Of a stretch of 64,000 nucleotides of DNA, positions 19,195-26,664 are shown in pieces. The notes beneath the pieces were generated by a model. It had not been told where the DNA came from, searched no databases, and saw only the letters and a list, made by a program, of their open reading frames with translations. The position numbers were made by a program, and so were the translations under genes. Positions within the stretch are counted from its first letter, which is position 1. Each line of letters begins with the position of its first letter. The stretch covers positions 248,001 to 312,000 of the forward strand of contig NZ_WXYO01000001.1 in the NCBI RefSeq assembly GCF_009901585.1, in the 5' to 3' direction. This DNA is from Poritiphilus flavus. GTDB lineage: Bacteria > Bacteroidota > Bacteroidia > Flavobacteriales > Flavobacteriaceae.

Positions 19195-19251
19195 TAAGTA
19201 TTACTACGTAGTTTTACTTAGTTTTTATTCACTAATACGTATTTTTAAGTA
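19195..19251 (-). promoter_or_regulatory. Phased array of TACGTA-type boxes upstream of nrtA
   Basis: Five six-base boxes sit on one helical face: TAAGTA (19195), TACGTA (19205), TACTTA (19215), a gap, then TACGTA (19236) and TAAGTA (19246). Each neighbouring pair is separated by 4 bp. The 16-mer 19195-19210 matches the nasA palindrome at 14 of 16 positions and 19236-19251 at 13 of 16. Downstream, on the minus strand, TATGTTTA is a 7-of-8 match to the Bacteroidota -7 box. The rest of the 257-bp gap to the siroheme gene holds nothing else I recognise. Confidence 0.65.
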
Positions 19252-19395
19252 GATGAGAATTTGGATAAGAAAAAAATCCGAAGTCGTAAAAAAAAGAGCA
19301 GCTATATTGTAGATTCTGAAATGAAATTGGATTTAAGATGTACCGTATGCTTATAAGAAATGCCTGGCGGTTGTCTTTGTAAAGCTATACTTAGG

Positions 19396-20172
19396 TTAGA
19401 TAGCGGAATGTAAAACGCGCCATACCTCTTCTTCAAAGAAGGAAGGATGCTCGCAAACTACATCTCCAACAACTATAACTCCGGGCTTGGAAGTATCTAC
19501 TGAAGTAAAAAGAGAATGAACATCATTTAAAGTACCAACAATGCAGCTTTCATTGCTCATGGCACCATTCTGTATTAGCGCTATTGGTGTTAAACCCCCT
19601 CGATAATGACCTATTTTACGGGCAATCTCGGTTATCCGACGAACGCCCATCAATATGACCAAAGTTGCCAAGGACTTCGCGGCCAGCTCCAGATCTTCTG
19701 AAAAAGAACCATCTCTTTTTGTGGCCGTCATCACCCAAAAACTGGACGCGACTCCCCTTTTGGTCATTGGAATGCCCTGTCCTGATGGTACTGCAATGGC
19801 ACTGCTTACTCCAGGTATGACCTTTACCGGGATACCCATAGATTCCAAATGCGCGATTTCTTCTGAGGAGCGTCCGAACACAAAAGGGTCTCCCCCTTTC
19901 AATCTTACCACATGACCATGCGAAAAGGCATAGGCTACCAATAATGAATTGATCTCTTCCTGTGTGAGCGAGTGTTCACCACAGCGTTTGCCTACGTATA
20001 TCTTTGGAATTGAATCAGAAACCTCCTCAAGCAACCGAAGATCGACCAAGGCGTCATAAAGAACAGCGTCCGCGTTTCGCAATGCCCTTAAACCTCCTAT
20101 AGTTATTAGGTCTTTGCTACCTGGCCCTGCGCCAACCAGAGTAACCTGTGCTGTTTTTTCAGATGGCTTCAT
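19396..20172 (-). CDS. cobA: Uroporphyrinogen-III C-methyltransferase (siroheme pathway)
   Basis: 258 residues from the chosen start. The tetrapyrrole methylase motifs are clear: VTLVGAGPGSKDLITIGG at the N-terminus, the ADAVLYDALVD and YVGKRCG runs, and LKGGDPFVFGRSSEE for S-adenosylmethionine binding. It makes precorrin-2 from uroporphyrinogen III; the dehydrogenase/ferrochelatase at 25665-26258 would finish siroheme for NirB. An in-frame ATG at 20232 would add 20 residues, but that stretch overlaps the TACGTA box at 20216-20221 and has no family similarity, so I chose the ATG at 20172. It is divergent from nirB and probably shares its operator region. Confidence 0.9.
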   Translation of the reverse strand: MKPSEKTAQVTLVGAGPGSKDLITIGGLRALRNADAVLYDALVDLRLLEEVSDSIPKIYVGKRCGEHSLTQEEINSLLVAYAFSHGHVVRLKGGDPFVFGRSSEEIAHLESMGIPVKVIPGVSSAIAVPSGQGIPMTKRGVASSFWVMTATKRDGSFSEDLELAAKSLATLVILMGVRRITEIARKIGHYRGGLTPIALIQNGAMSNESCIVGTLNDVHSLFTSVDTSKPGVIVVGDVVCEHPSFFEEEVWRVLHSAI

Positions 20173-20215
20173 AGTAAAATTTCTTGGAACTGTTTTATCA
20201 ATTTCGCAACAAGAA

Positions 20216-20264
20216 TACGTAATTATTTTCATATAATTATCAAATTTATACGTAATTATACGTA
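20216..20264. promoter_or_regulatory. TACGTA-box operator between cobA and nirB
   Basis: TACGTA at 20216-20221, and a pair TACGTAATTATACGTA at 20249-20264 (boxes 4 bp apart), 32-47 bp before the nirB start codon. TAATATTG (20263-20270), a 7-of-8 match to the -7 consensus, overlaps the end of the pair. The divergent layout could serve both genes. Confidence 0.68.
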
Positions 20265-20295
20265 ATATTGCTTTTCAGTATTAAACCAAAAGCTC

Positions 20296-22800
20296 ATGAA
20301 AACTGTTGTGGTGATCGGCAATGGAATGGTAGGTTATAAGTTCTGCGAGAAATTCGTTGCCAAAAACGAAAACAAAGCCTTCAACCTGTTGGTATTCGGA
20401 GAAGAACCAAGAGTAGCTTATGACAGGGTGCATCTGAGTGAGTATTTTGAAAACGGCGACGCGGAGAAACTTTGCCTGGCCCCTCGTTCCTGGTACGATG
20501 AACGGGGAATTCAATTATATACGAATCAACGTATCACTGAGATCAACAGAACAGAACAAAGCGTTACTACCAATAAGGGAGAGGTATACAATTATGATTA
20601 TCTGGTTATTGCCACAGGTTCTTCTCCCTTCGTCCCAGCCATTAAAGGTGTGGACAAGAAGGGTGTGTTCGTTTATCGCACTATAGAAGACCTTGAAGAA
20701 ACCATGCAATACGCGTCAGATATCAAGGGAGGAAAAGCGGCAGTTCTGGGCGGTGGCCTCCTTGGCCTGGAAGCTGCCAAGGCTGTTAAAGATATGGGAC
20801 TGGAACCCCATGTAGTGGAATTTGCGCCCCGACTGATGCCCAGGCAACTGGATCACGATGGCAGCACAGCACTGGAACAAAAAATGCGTGAGCTTGGGAT
20901 CCATGTGCACCTCAATAAGGCTACTCAACAAATTTTAGGTAACGGGCGAATTGAAGGAATGGAGTTTAGTGAGGGAGACTCCTTACAGGTTCAAATGCTC
21001 ATTATATCTGCCGGGATCCGTCCCAGGGATGAGCTGGCCAAAAGCTGCGATCTGAAAACTGGCGACAGGGGCGGAATTGTAGTTGACAAGCGCATGCGCA
21101 CGTCGGACCCCAGGATTTTCGCGATAGGTGAGGTGGCATTGTATAAGGATATGATCTACGGGCTCGTGGCCCCGGGATACGAAATGGCCCAGGTAGCCGT
21201 GGATCAGATATTGGGACGGGAGACCTTGATGTCTGAAACCATAGATATGTCGACCAAATTAAAACTCATAGGAGTTGATGTGGCCAGTTTTGGAAATCCG
21301 TTTACTTCCGAAGAGGAAGCACATTCCATAATATTTGAAAACAAATTACAGGGGCTTTATAAACGTATCAATATTTCTAAGGACGGTAAAACCTTATTGG
21401 GAGGTATTCTTGTAGGGGACGCTTCTGATTACAACATGTTGCTACAACTTCAACAGAATAAAATGGCATTGCCAGAAAACCCCGAAGATCTGATATTGGG
21501 AGCAAGAGGTGGTGAAGGCGCCGCTCTGGGCAACGTTATGGATCTGCCAGATGAAGCAGTAGTCTGCTCCTGCGAATCCGTATCCAAAGGAGTGATATGT
21601 TCAGCCGTCACGGAAGACGGTCACGAAAGCCTGAAGAGTGTGTGCAAATCCACTAAGGCAGCCACAGGTTGTGGAGGTTGCAAACCCATGGTGGTGGATT
21701 TGGTGAACGAAAGTTTGAAAAGCCTGGGTAAAACCGTGAAGGAAAGTATTTGCGAACATTTTAATTACTCTCGTCGCGAGCTGTACGACATCGTAAAACT
21801 CCGCGGCATTGAAACCTATGATGAACTGCTGGACCTGGTGGGTACAGGCGATGGCTGTGAAGTCTGCAAACCTGCTGTTGCAGCCATATTTGCAAGCGTC
21901 TACAATGAAACGGCCAACCGCCAGGAAACTATTCAGGACTCCAATGACCGTTATCTGGCAAACATACAGCGTAACGGTACCTATTCCGTGGTGCCTCGAG
22001 TTGCCGGTGGGGAAATCAGCCCAAAACAGTTAATAGCACTTGGGCGGATAGGAATGAAATACGATCTCTATACAAAAATTACAGGGGGGCAAAGAATTGA
22101 CATGTTTGGAGCCCAACTACACGAACTCCCGTTGATCTGGGAAGAGTTGATCCAGGAGGGCTTTGAAAGCGGACATGCCTACGGAAAGGCCCTGAGAACT
22201 GTCAAAAGCTGTGTAGGCTCCACCTGGTGCCGCTATGGAATGGATGAGAGTGTAAGTTTTGCCATAGAAATTGAGAATCGATACAAAGGGATCCGATCCC
22301 CGCATAAAATGAAAGGCGGGGTTTCCGGTTGTATCAGAGAATGTGCCGAGGCAAGGTGCAAGGATTTTGGTTTTATCGCGGTTGAAGGCGGATGGAATGT
22401 TTATGTCTGTGGAAACGGGGGAGCGAATCCAAAACACGCGGAACTACTGGCTGAAAAAGTAGACAAGGAAACCGCAGTCAAATATGTAGACCGTTTCCTG
22501 ATGTACTACATAAAGACTGCGGCTCCGCTAACGCGAACAGCGGCCTGGCTGGAAAAATTGGAAGGAGGCATAACTTATCTGAAAAACGTTGTGATCCATG
22601 ACTCACTGGGTATTGCCAAGGAGCTGGATGAAGAGATGCAACGCTATGCGGATACCTATAAGTGCGAATGGAAAGAAGCGGTAGAAACGCCGGAGATCAG
22701 AGCTCGTTACACACATTTTGTAAACTCAGATGAGCCTGATAGTAACATAGAATTTGTGCCTATGCGCGGTCAGAAAATGCCAAAGGCCTGGACCCAATAA
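20296..22800 (+). CDS. nirB: Assimilatory nitrite reductase, large subunit
   Basis: 834 residues. An N-terminal FAD/NAD(P)H domain (VVVIGNGMVGYKF at 4-16; second motif AAVLGGGLLGLEAAK) is followed by two BFD-like [2Fe-2S] regions near 415-470 (CSCES, CGGCKP) and 485-540 (CEVCKPA). The siroheme/4Fe-4S reductase module follows, with ligands in the CVGSTWC run (C-x5-C, about 639-645) and GCIRECAEARC (C-x3-C, about 679-683). It reduces nitrite to ammonium with six electrons from NAD(P)H. nirD follows 9 bp after the stop. Its flavin and BFD parts resemble those fused onto the nitrate reductase at 9115-12648. Confidence 0.95.
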   Translation: MKTVVVIGNGMVGYKFCEKFVAKNENKAFNLLVFGEEPRVAYDRVHLSEYFENGDAEKLCLAPRSWYDERGIQLYTNQRITEINRTEQSVTTNKGEVYNYDYLVIATGSSPFVPAIKGVDKKGVFVYRTIEDLEETMQYASDIKGGKAAVLGGGLLGLEAAKAVKDMGLEPHVVEFAPRLMPRQLDHDGSTALEQKMRELGIHVHLNKATQQILGNGRIEGMEFSEGDSLQVQMLIISAGIRPRDELAKSCDLKTGDRGGIVVDKRMRTSDPRIFAIGEVALYKDMIYGLVAPGYEMAQVAVDQILGRETLMSETIDMSTKLKLIGVDVASFGNPFTSEEEAHSIIFENKLQGLYKRINISKDGKTLLGGILVGDASDYNMLLQLQQNKMALPENPEDLILGARGGEGAALGNVMDLPDEAVVCSCESVSKGVICSAVTEDGHESLKSVCKSTKAATGCGGCKPMVVDLVNESLKSLGKTVKESICEHFNYSRRELYDIVKLRGIETYDELLDLVGTGDGCEVCKPAVAAIFASVYNETANRQETIQDSNDRYLANIQRNGTYSVVPRVAGGEISPKQLIALGRIGMKYDLYTKITGGQRIDMFGAQLHELPLIWEELIQEGFESGHAYGKALRTVKSCVGSTWCRYGMDESVSFAIEIENRYKGIRSPHKMKGGVSGCIRECAEARCKDFGFIAVEGGWNVYVCGNGGANPKHAELLAEKVDKETAVKYVDRFLMYYIKTAAPLTRTAAWLEKLEGGITYLKNVVIHDSLGIAKELDEEMQRYADTYKCEWKEAVETPEIRARYTHFVNSDEPDSNIEFVPMRGQKMPKAWTQ

Positions 22801-22809
22801 TAATTAGGA

Positions 22810-23190
22810 ATGGATATTAAAGAACTCAATACCCAAGCTGCAGTGTCTTTTGATAATGTTAAGATCTGGTATAAAGCTGCAGCCGTAGACAAATTCCCGA
22901 TAAACGGAGGGGCATGCGTACTGTATAAAGGAAAGCAAATCGCTGTTTTCAATTTTACGAGACAGGGTAGCTGGTACGCCTGCCAGAACCTATGTCCACA
23001 CAAAATGGAAATGGTACTTTCCAGAGGGATGATCGGGCAGGATGGGGAGCATCCTAAAGTTGCCTGCCCGTTGCATAAAAGCACCTTTTCACTGAAAACC
23101 GGTGAAAACCTGAATGGCGATTTGAATGCTATAACCACTTATCCGGTTAAAATAGAGGACAACTTTGTGTATATTGGCTTTTTAGAATAA
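22810..23190 (+). CDS. nirD: Nitrite reductase small subunit (Rieske-type)
   Basis: 126 residues with a Rieske-like fold. The two cluster-binding loops read CPHKMEM (about residues 61-67) and CPLHKSTF (about 87-94), so C-x-H and C-x2-H type ligand positions are present although the first is CPH as in iron-sulphur-bearing NirD forms. The closing strand FVYIGFLE is typical. It partners NirB and lies 9 bp downstream of it. Confidence 0.9.
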   Translation: MDIKELNTQAAVSFDNVKIWYKAAAVDKFPINGGACVLYKGKQIAVFNFTRQGSWYACQNLCPHKMEMVLSRGMIGQDGEHPKVACPLHKSTFSLKTGENLNGDLNAITTYPVKIEDNFVYIGFLE

Positions 23191-23206
23191 TTATTAAAAA
23201 GCGGGC

Positions 23207-23797
23207 ATGGATAATGCTGAAAAAATGGCAAGGGCCTTCCGATTATTCGATGAGGCCAATAGCAAGGATCCAAATAAGGATGAATTCGAGGGCAGCAAAC
23301 ACCCAAAAGAACTGCTCTACGCCAAACGGATGACCGAGACCCTAACTGCGTTTGCCCCTGAGGCTTCGGAAGCAGTTCAATTGAGTGCCAGATGCCAGCA
23401 TCTCAGACGCTGGGAGATCCCCAGAGACCGATACGAGATGAACCGGGTGGGATATCTGAAGTGGCGGCAGGAACTAAAGAAATTCCATGCCGAAAAAGCG
23501 ACAGAGATACTGGAATTTGTAGGGTACGATGCTGAAACCATAGCCCAGGTTCAATTCCTGCTTCTTAAAAAACAACTCAAGAAAAGTCCGGAAACCCAAA
23601 TGCTTGAGGATGTAATTTGCCTGGTTTTTATGACCTACTACTTGGAAGAATTTGCTCAAAAGCACCCTAAGGACAAGTTGATCGATATTCTGCAAAAGAC
23701 CTGGCGCAAAATGTCTGAAAAAGGACAGGCAGCCGCCCTGGAATTACCATTCTCAGATCATGTCGCGCTTCTGGTAAGGGAAGCTATCTCAGGCTGA
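23207..23797 (+). CDS. DUF4202-type protein of the nitrate operon
   Basis: 196 residues, soluble and mostly helical, no signal peptide or membrane segment. It resembles DUF4202: opening with ARAFRLFDEANSKDPN, then LLYAKRMTETL, LSARCQHLRRWEIPRDRYEM and an H/D-rich helical core (SARCQHLRRW). The conserved histidines and acidic residues suggest a metal-binding HD-like helical protein, but no activity is known to me. It sits 16 bp after nirD and 30 bp before the sensor kinase gene, so a role in nitrite reduction or siroheme handling is inference from position. Confidence 0.75.
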   Translation: MDNAEKMARAFRLFDEANSKDPNKDEFEGSKHPKELLYAKRMTETLTAFAPEASEAVQLSARCQHLRRWEIPRDRYEMNRVGYLKWRQELKKFHAEKATEILEFVGYDAETIAQVQFLLLKKQLKKSPETQMLEDVICLVFMTYYLEEFAQKHPKDKLIDILQKTWRKMSEKGQAAALELPFSDHVALLVREAISG

Positions 23798-23827
23798 TGA
23801 TTAATTTTTGAATCGGAATACACGGAC

Positions 23828-25678
23828 ATGCAAGATCTGAAGCAACAACAGGCCCTGGATACCGCCACCTTCTTAAGGGTAAGAAAGTGGTACCTCCTTG
23901 CATTTGCGACCATAGCCTTAACCATTATCGTTGCTCAAATCCTGATACAACAGCATTTGAATTCTCAGCTGAACGATTCCCGGGTGATCAATGTGGCAGG
24001 AAGACAACGCGCCTTCAGTCAGAAGTTGGTAAAAGAAGTCCTAATGCTTCGTTCCGGACAGTCAGACGGGCCCTCCTCTCCCCAGTTGCTTGAGGACCTC
24101 AGACATACCCTTTACGTTTGGAGGACTTCACACAACGGTTTGCAGCAAGGCAATGACAGCATAGGATTGCCAAAGGAAGAGAATGTAGTGATCCTGGAAC
24201 TGTTTGCGGATTTAAATCCCCATCATGAGGCCATGGTAGATGCAGCAGAAAGTATTCTGAGGGGTACAGAAGGCGAACAAGATCTGCCTGAGTCCTATAA
24301 CGAAGATCTTCAAACACTACTAGAAAATGAAGCCATCTTTCTAACTAAGATGGATGCCATAGTGAACGAATACGACGCGCTGAGCAAGGAGAAACTACAA
24401 GAACTCAAGCTGAAAGAGTATTTGCTGCTGGGCATTTCTCTTGCAATCCTGTTCCTGGAAGTAATGTTTATTTTCCGTCCGCTATCTATCCAAATACGAG
24501 AAACCATTTCCAAACTGATCCGGAGTCAGAAGGAATCAGATGCCACAGCTAACGAAATACAGCGGTTGTTTCTAGAGAAAGAAAAATCACTACAACAACT
24601 GCAGGAACTTAACTTTGTTATAGATAATGCTGCCTTGTTTGCCAGTACAAGACGGGATGGGACTGTAGTTTTTATAAGCAAGAAGTTCCTTGCACTGCTG
24701 GAGCGACCCGAATCCAACATGAATGTTCCGCTTTCCGAAATTCTCACCGCGGATCAGGGCCAACAGCAATACCTAAGAGAGGTACTTACCAGCAAGCGCA
24801 AAAACATCAGAAGTGAAGAAATAGAGATCAGCACACAAACCGGAAAACATCTCTGGCTGGACATGTCTATCATTCCCATGCACCAATCAGGACTGGAACA
24901 AAGTGTCTTGATCTTGTGTTCGGACATCACTGAACGAAAAAAAAACCAACTCAAGGTAGAAGAACTTACCAAGCAGAACTACGAGGAAAACATGCGGCAA
25001 AAGCAATTGCAGGCCAGCAAGATCGTAGAGGGTCAGGAAGAGGAGCGCAAACGTATCGCCAAAGACATACACGACGGTATTGGCCAGATGCTTACAGCTC
25101 TTAAATTCAATATTGAGTCCATAAACACAGATCAAAAGGAAAAAACGAAGGAGAAAGTCGCATATCTGAAAGAACTGACCACGGACCTCATCAAAGGTGT
25201 ACGTACAGCTACCTTTAACCTTACCCCTCCGGAGTTGGAAGATCACGGAATCTTTCCGGCCTTGCAGAAAATGACCGTAGAATTAAGTAAGCTCACCGGA
25301 AGGAACATCCTTTTTGAAAATAAGGCGAAAAGGAGTATTCGCTTCCATTCCCTTGCTGAGACCAATATTTACAGGGTTACCCAGGAGGCTGTCAACAATG
25401 CGATAAAGTATGCAGAAGCCAACTACATCCTTGTTACTATAAATTACCACGATGGTCTTCTCAGCGTCGTAATCGATGATGACGGCAAGGGATTCGATAC
25501 CTCTATTCTTAAGAAAGGTGCAAAGCACGAAAGTGAAGGGGGAATGGGAGTAGTTTTTATGAAAGAGCGTATGAGTTATATTAACGGACGCCTGTTTATC
25601 AATTCGATCCCGGGCGAAGGTACACGTGTAACCATCAATTACAATGTAAAAGAAACCGTATTGGATGGAACGGAATGA
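23828..25678 (+). CDS. NarX-like membrane sensor histidine kinase
   Basis: 616 residues. TM1 is about 21-40 and TM2 about 198-218, enclosing a helical periplasmic sensor of about 155 residues. That sensor begins with VINVAGRQRAFSQK (53-66), the signature of PilJ/NarX-type domains that bind nitrate or nitrite. A coiled linker and a PAS-like domain (about 258-370) follow, then a HisKA_3 dimerisation helix with phospho-acceptor H415 (RIAKDIHDGIGQ) and a HATPase domain (VTQEAVNNAIKYA, DDDGKGFD). HisKA_3 kinases pair with NarL/LuxR regulators, and the only one in the island is at 12783-13475. The last 14 bases overlap the siroheme synthase gene. Confidence 0.88.
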   Translation: MQDLKQQQALDTATFLRVRKWYLLAFATIALTIIVAQILIQQHLNSQLNDSRVINVAGRQRAFSQKLVKEVLMLRSGQSDGPSSPQLLEDLRHTLYVWRTSHNGLQQGNDSIGLPKEENVVILELFADLNPHHEAMVDAAESILRGTEGEQDLPESYNEDLQTLLENEAIFLTKMDAIVNEYDALSKEKLQELKLKEYLLLGISLAILFLEVMFIFRPLSIQIRETISKLIRSQKESDATANEIQRLFLEKEKSLQQLQELNFVIDNAALFASTRRDGTVVFISKKFLALLERPESNMNVPLSEILTADQGQQQYLREVLTSKRKNIRSEEIEISTQTGKHLWLDMSIIPMHQSGLEQSVLILCSDITERKKNQLKVEELTKQNYEENMRQKQLQASKIVEGQEEERKRIAKDIHDGIGQMLTALKFNIESINTDQKEKTKEKVAYLKELTTDLIKGVRTATFNLTPPELEDHGIFPALQKMTVELSKLTGRNILFENKAKRSIRFHSLAETNIYRVTQEAVNNAIKYAEANYILVTINYHDGLLSVVIDDDGKGFDTSILKKGAKHESEGGMGVVFMKERMSYINGRLFINSIPGEGTRVTINYNVKETVLDGTE

Positions 25679-26258
25679 GCTATATCCGGTATTCTTAAAA
25701 GTCAACAATCTAAATATACTTATTGTAGGAGGTGGCTATGTGGCTGAAGAAAAACTGAGTTTTTTGCTAAAATCAAGTCCGAATGCCACTGTAGAGATGA
25801 TTGCACCCCTTTATAGAGAAGGAACTGTCGCCCTTGCTCAAAAACATGGGATTACTATGATGAAGGGGAAGTATAAAAGAAAATACCTGAAGAAGCGACA
25901 TATTGTAATAGCAACGACCGATGTCCCGGAAATTAACGAAAAGGTCTTTAGCGATTGCAGAAAACGGGCTATCTTAGTGAATGTCGCGGACAATCCTCCC
26001 CTATGTGACTTCTATATGGGTGGAATTGTTACCAAAGGGAACCTAAAACTAGCCATCTCTACCAACGGCAAATCCCCGACTACAGCTAAGAGGTTGCGGC
26101 AGTTCTTTGAGGAGATCATCCCGGATAACATTGATGATCTGGTTAAAAATCTCAATTCATTCAGAAAAACACTGAAAGGAGATTTTCAAGAGAAGGTAGA
26201 GACCATGAATGAAGTCACCAAAGGATTAATAAGTAAAAGGAGTAGCCATGAAAATTAG
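25665..26258 (+). CDS. Precorrin-2 dehydrogenase / sirohydrochlorin ferrochelatase (Met8/CysG-N type)
   Basis: 197 residues. The NAD-binding Rossmann start LNILIVGGGYVAEEKLSFLL (about 15-34), the VIATTDVPEINEKV run and VNVADNPPLCDFYMGGIV followed by LAISTNGKSPT are hallmarks of the N-terminal module of siroheme synthase. It oxidises precorrin-2 to sirohydrochlorin and inserts iron. With the methyltransferase at 19396-20172 it completes the siroheme route that E. coli carries in one CysG protein. Its start codon lies inside the kinase gene (14-bp overlap), so the two are translationally coupled; the next gene overlaps its end by 11 bp. Confidence 0.9.
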   Translation: MERNELYPVFLKVNNLNILIVGGGYVAEEKLSFLLKSSPNATVEMIAPLYREGTVALAQKHGITMMKGKYKRKYLKKRHIVIATTDVPEINEKVFSDCRKRAILVNVADNPPLCDFYMGGIVTKGNLKLAISTNGKSPTTAKRLRQFFEEIIPDNIDDLVKNLNSFRKTLKGDFQEKVETMNEVTKGLISKRSSHEN

Positions 26259-26625
26259 GATAAAAGGCAATGCGGTCCGCTATCGGTTGACAAAATCTGA
26301 GGTTGAAACATTTTGCCAAACCGGACGATACGAGGAAAAAACAGCATTTCAAAGCAACACGCTTACCTACGTTCTGGAAACCAAAGCCGGAATTAGTGAA
26401 TTGGAGGCGGATTTTAAGGAGGATAGTATTGTGTTATATCTTCCGGAAGAAGTCCGGGCTAATTGGGCTACCAGCGATCGTGTAGGCTACAGTAATTCTG
26501 TGGACTGGAACGATGAAAGCAAGCTATCGCTATTGGTTGAAAAAGACTTTACCTGCCTGGACAACACCATTGAGGACCAGTCTGACAACTATCCGAATCC
26601 CAGGCTGGCTCAAGACGAAAATTAG
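26248..26625 (+). CDS. Small conserved protein of unknown function, end of nitrite arm
   Basis: 125 residues, acidic, no signal peptide or membrane segment. It opens with MKIRIKGNAVRYRLTKSEV and is predicted mainly beta (YVLETKAGISELEADF, SIVLYLPEEV), ending in a flexible acidic tail with two cysteine-less turns and a YPNPRLAQDEN end. It resembles short proteins (DUF7009-like, from memory) near nitrate and molybdenum genes in Bacteroidota; I cannot confirm the family. It overlaps the siroheme gene by 11 bp and ends the rightward arm, so it is probably made with NirBD. Confidence 0.65.
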   Translation: MKIRIKGNAVRYRLTKSEVETFCQTGRYEEKTAFQSNTLTYVLETKAGISELEADFKEDSIVLYLPEEVRANWATSDRVGYSNSVDWNDESKLSLLVEKDFTCLDNTIEDQSDNYPNPRLAQDEN

Positions 26626-26664
26626 ACACACAAAGCCAAAACCCAACAAAAGTTCAAGTAAGTT

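Noticed and set aside
20173-20232. Longer start for the uroporphyrinogen methyltransferase
   Set aside because: The extra 20 residues overlap the operator box and match nothing in the family.
12697-20264. TACGTA boxes as NtcA- or FNR-type sites
   Set aside because: NtcA needs GTA-N8-TAC and FNR needs TTGAT-N4-ATCAA; neither spacing nor core fits, whereas the 16-bp pair suits NarL geometry.
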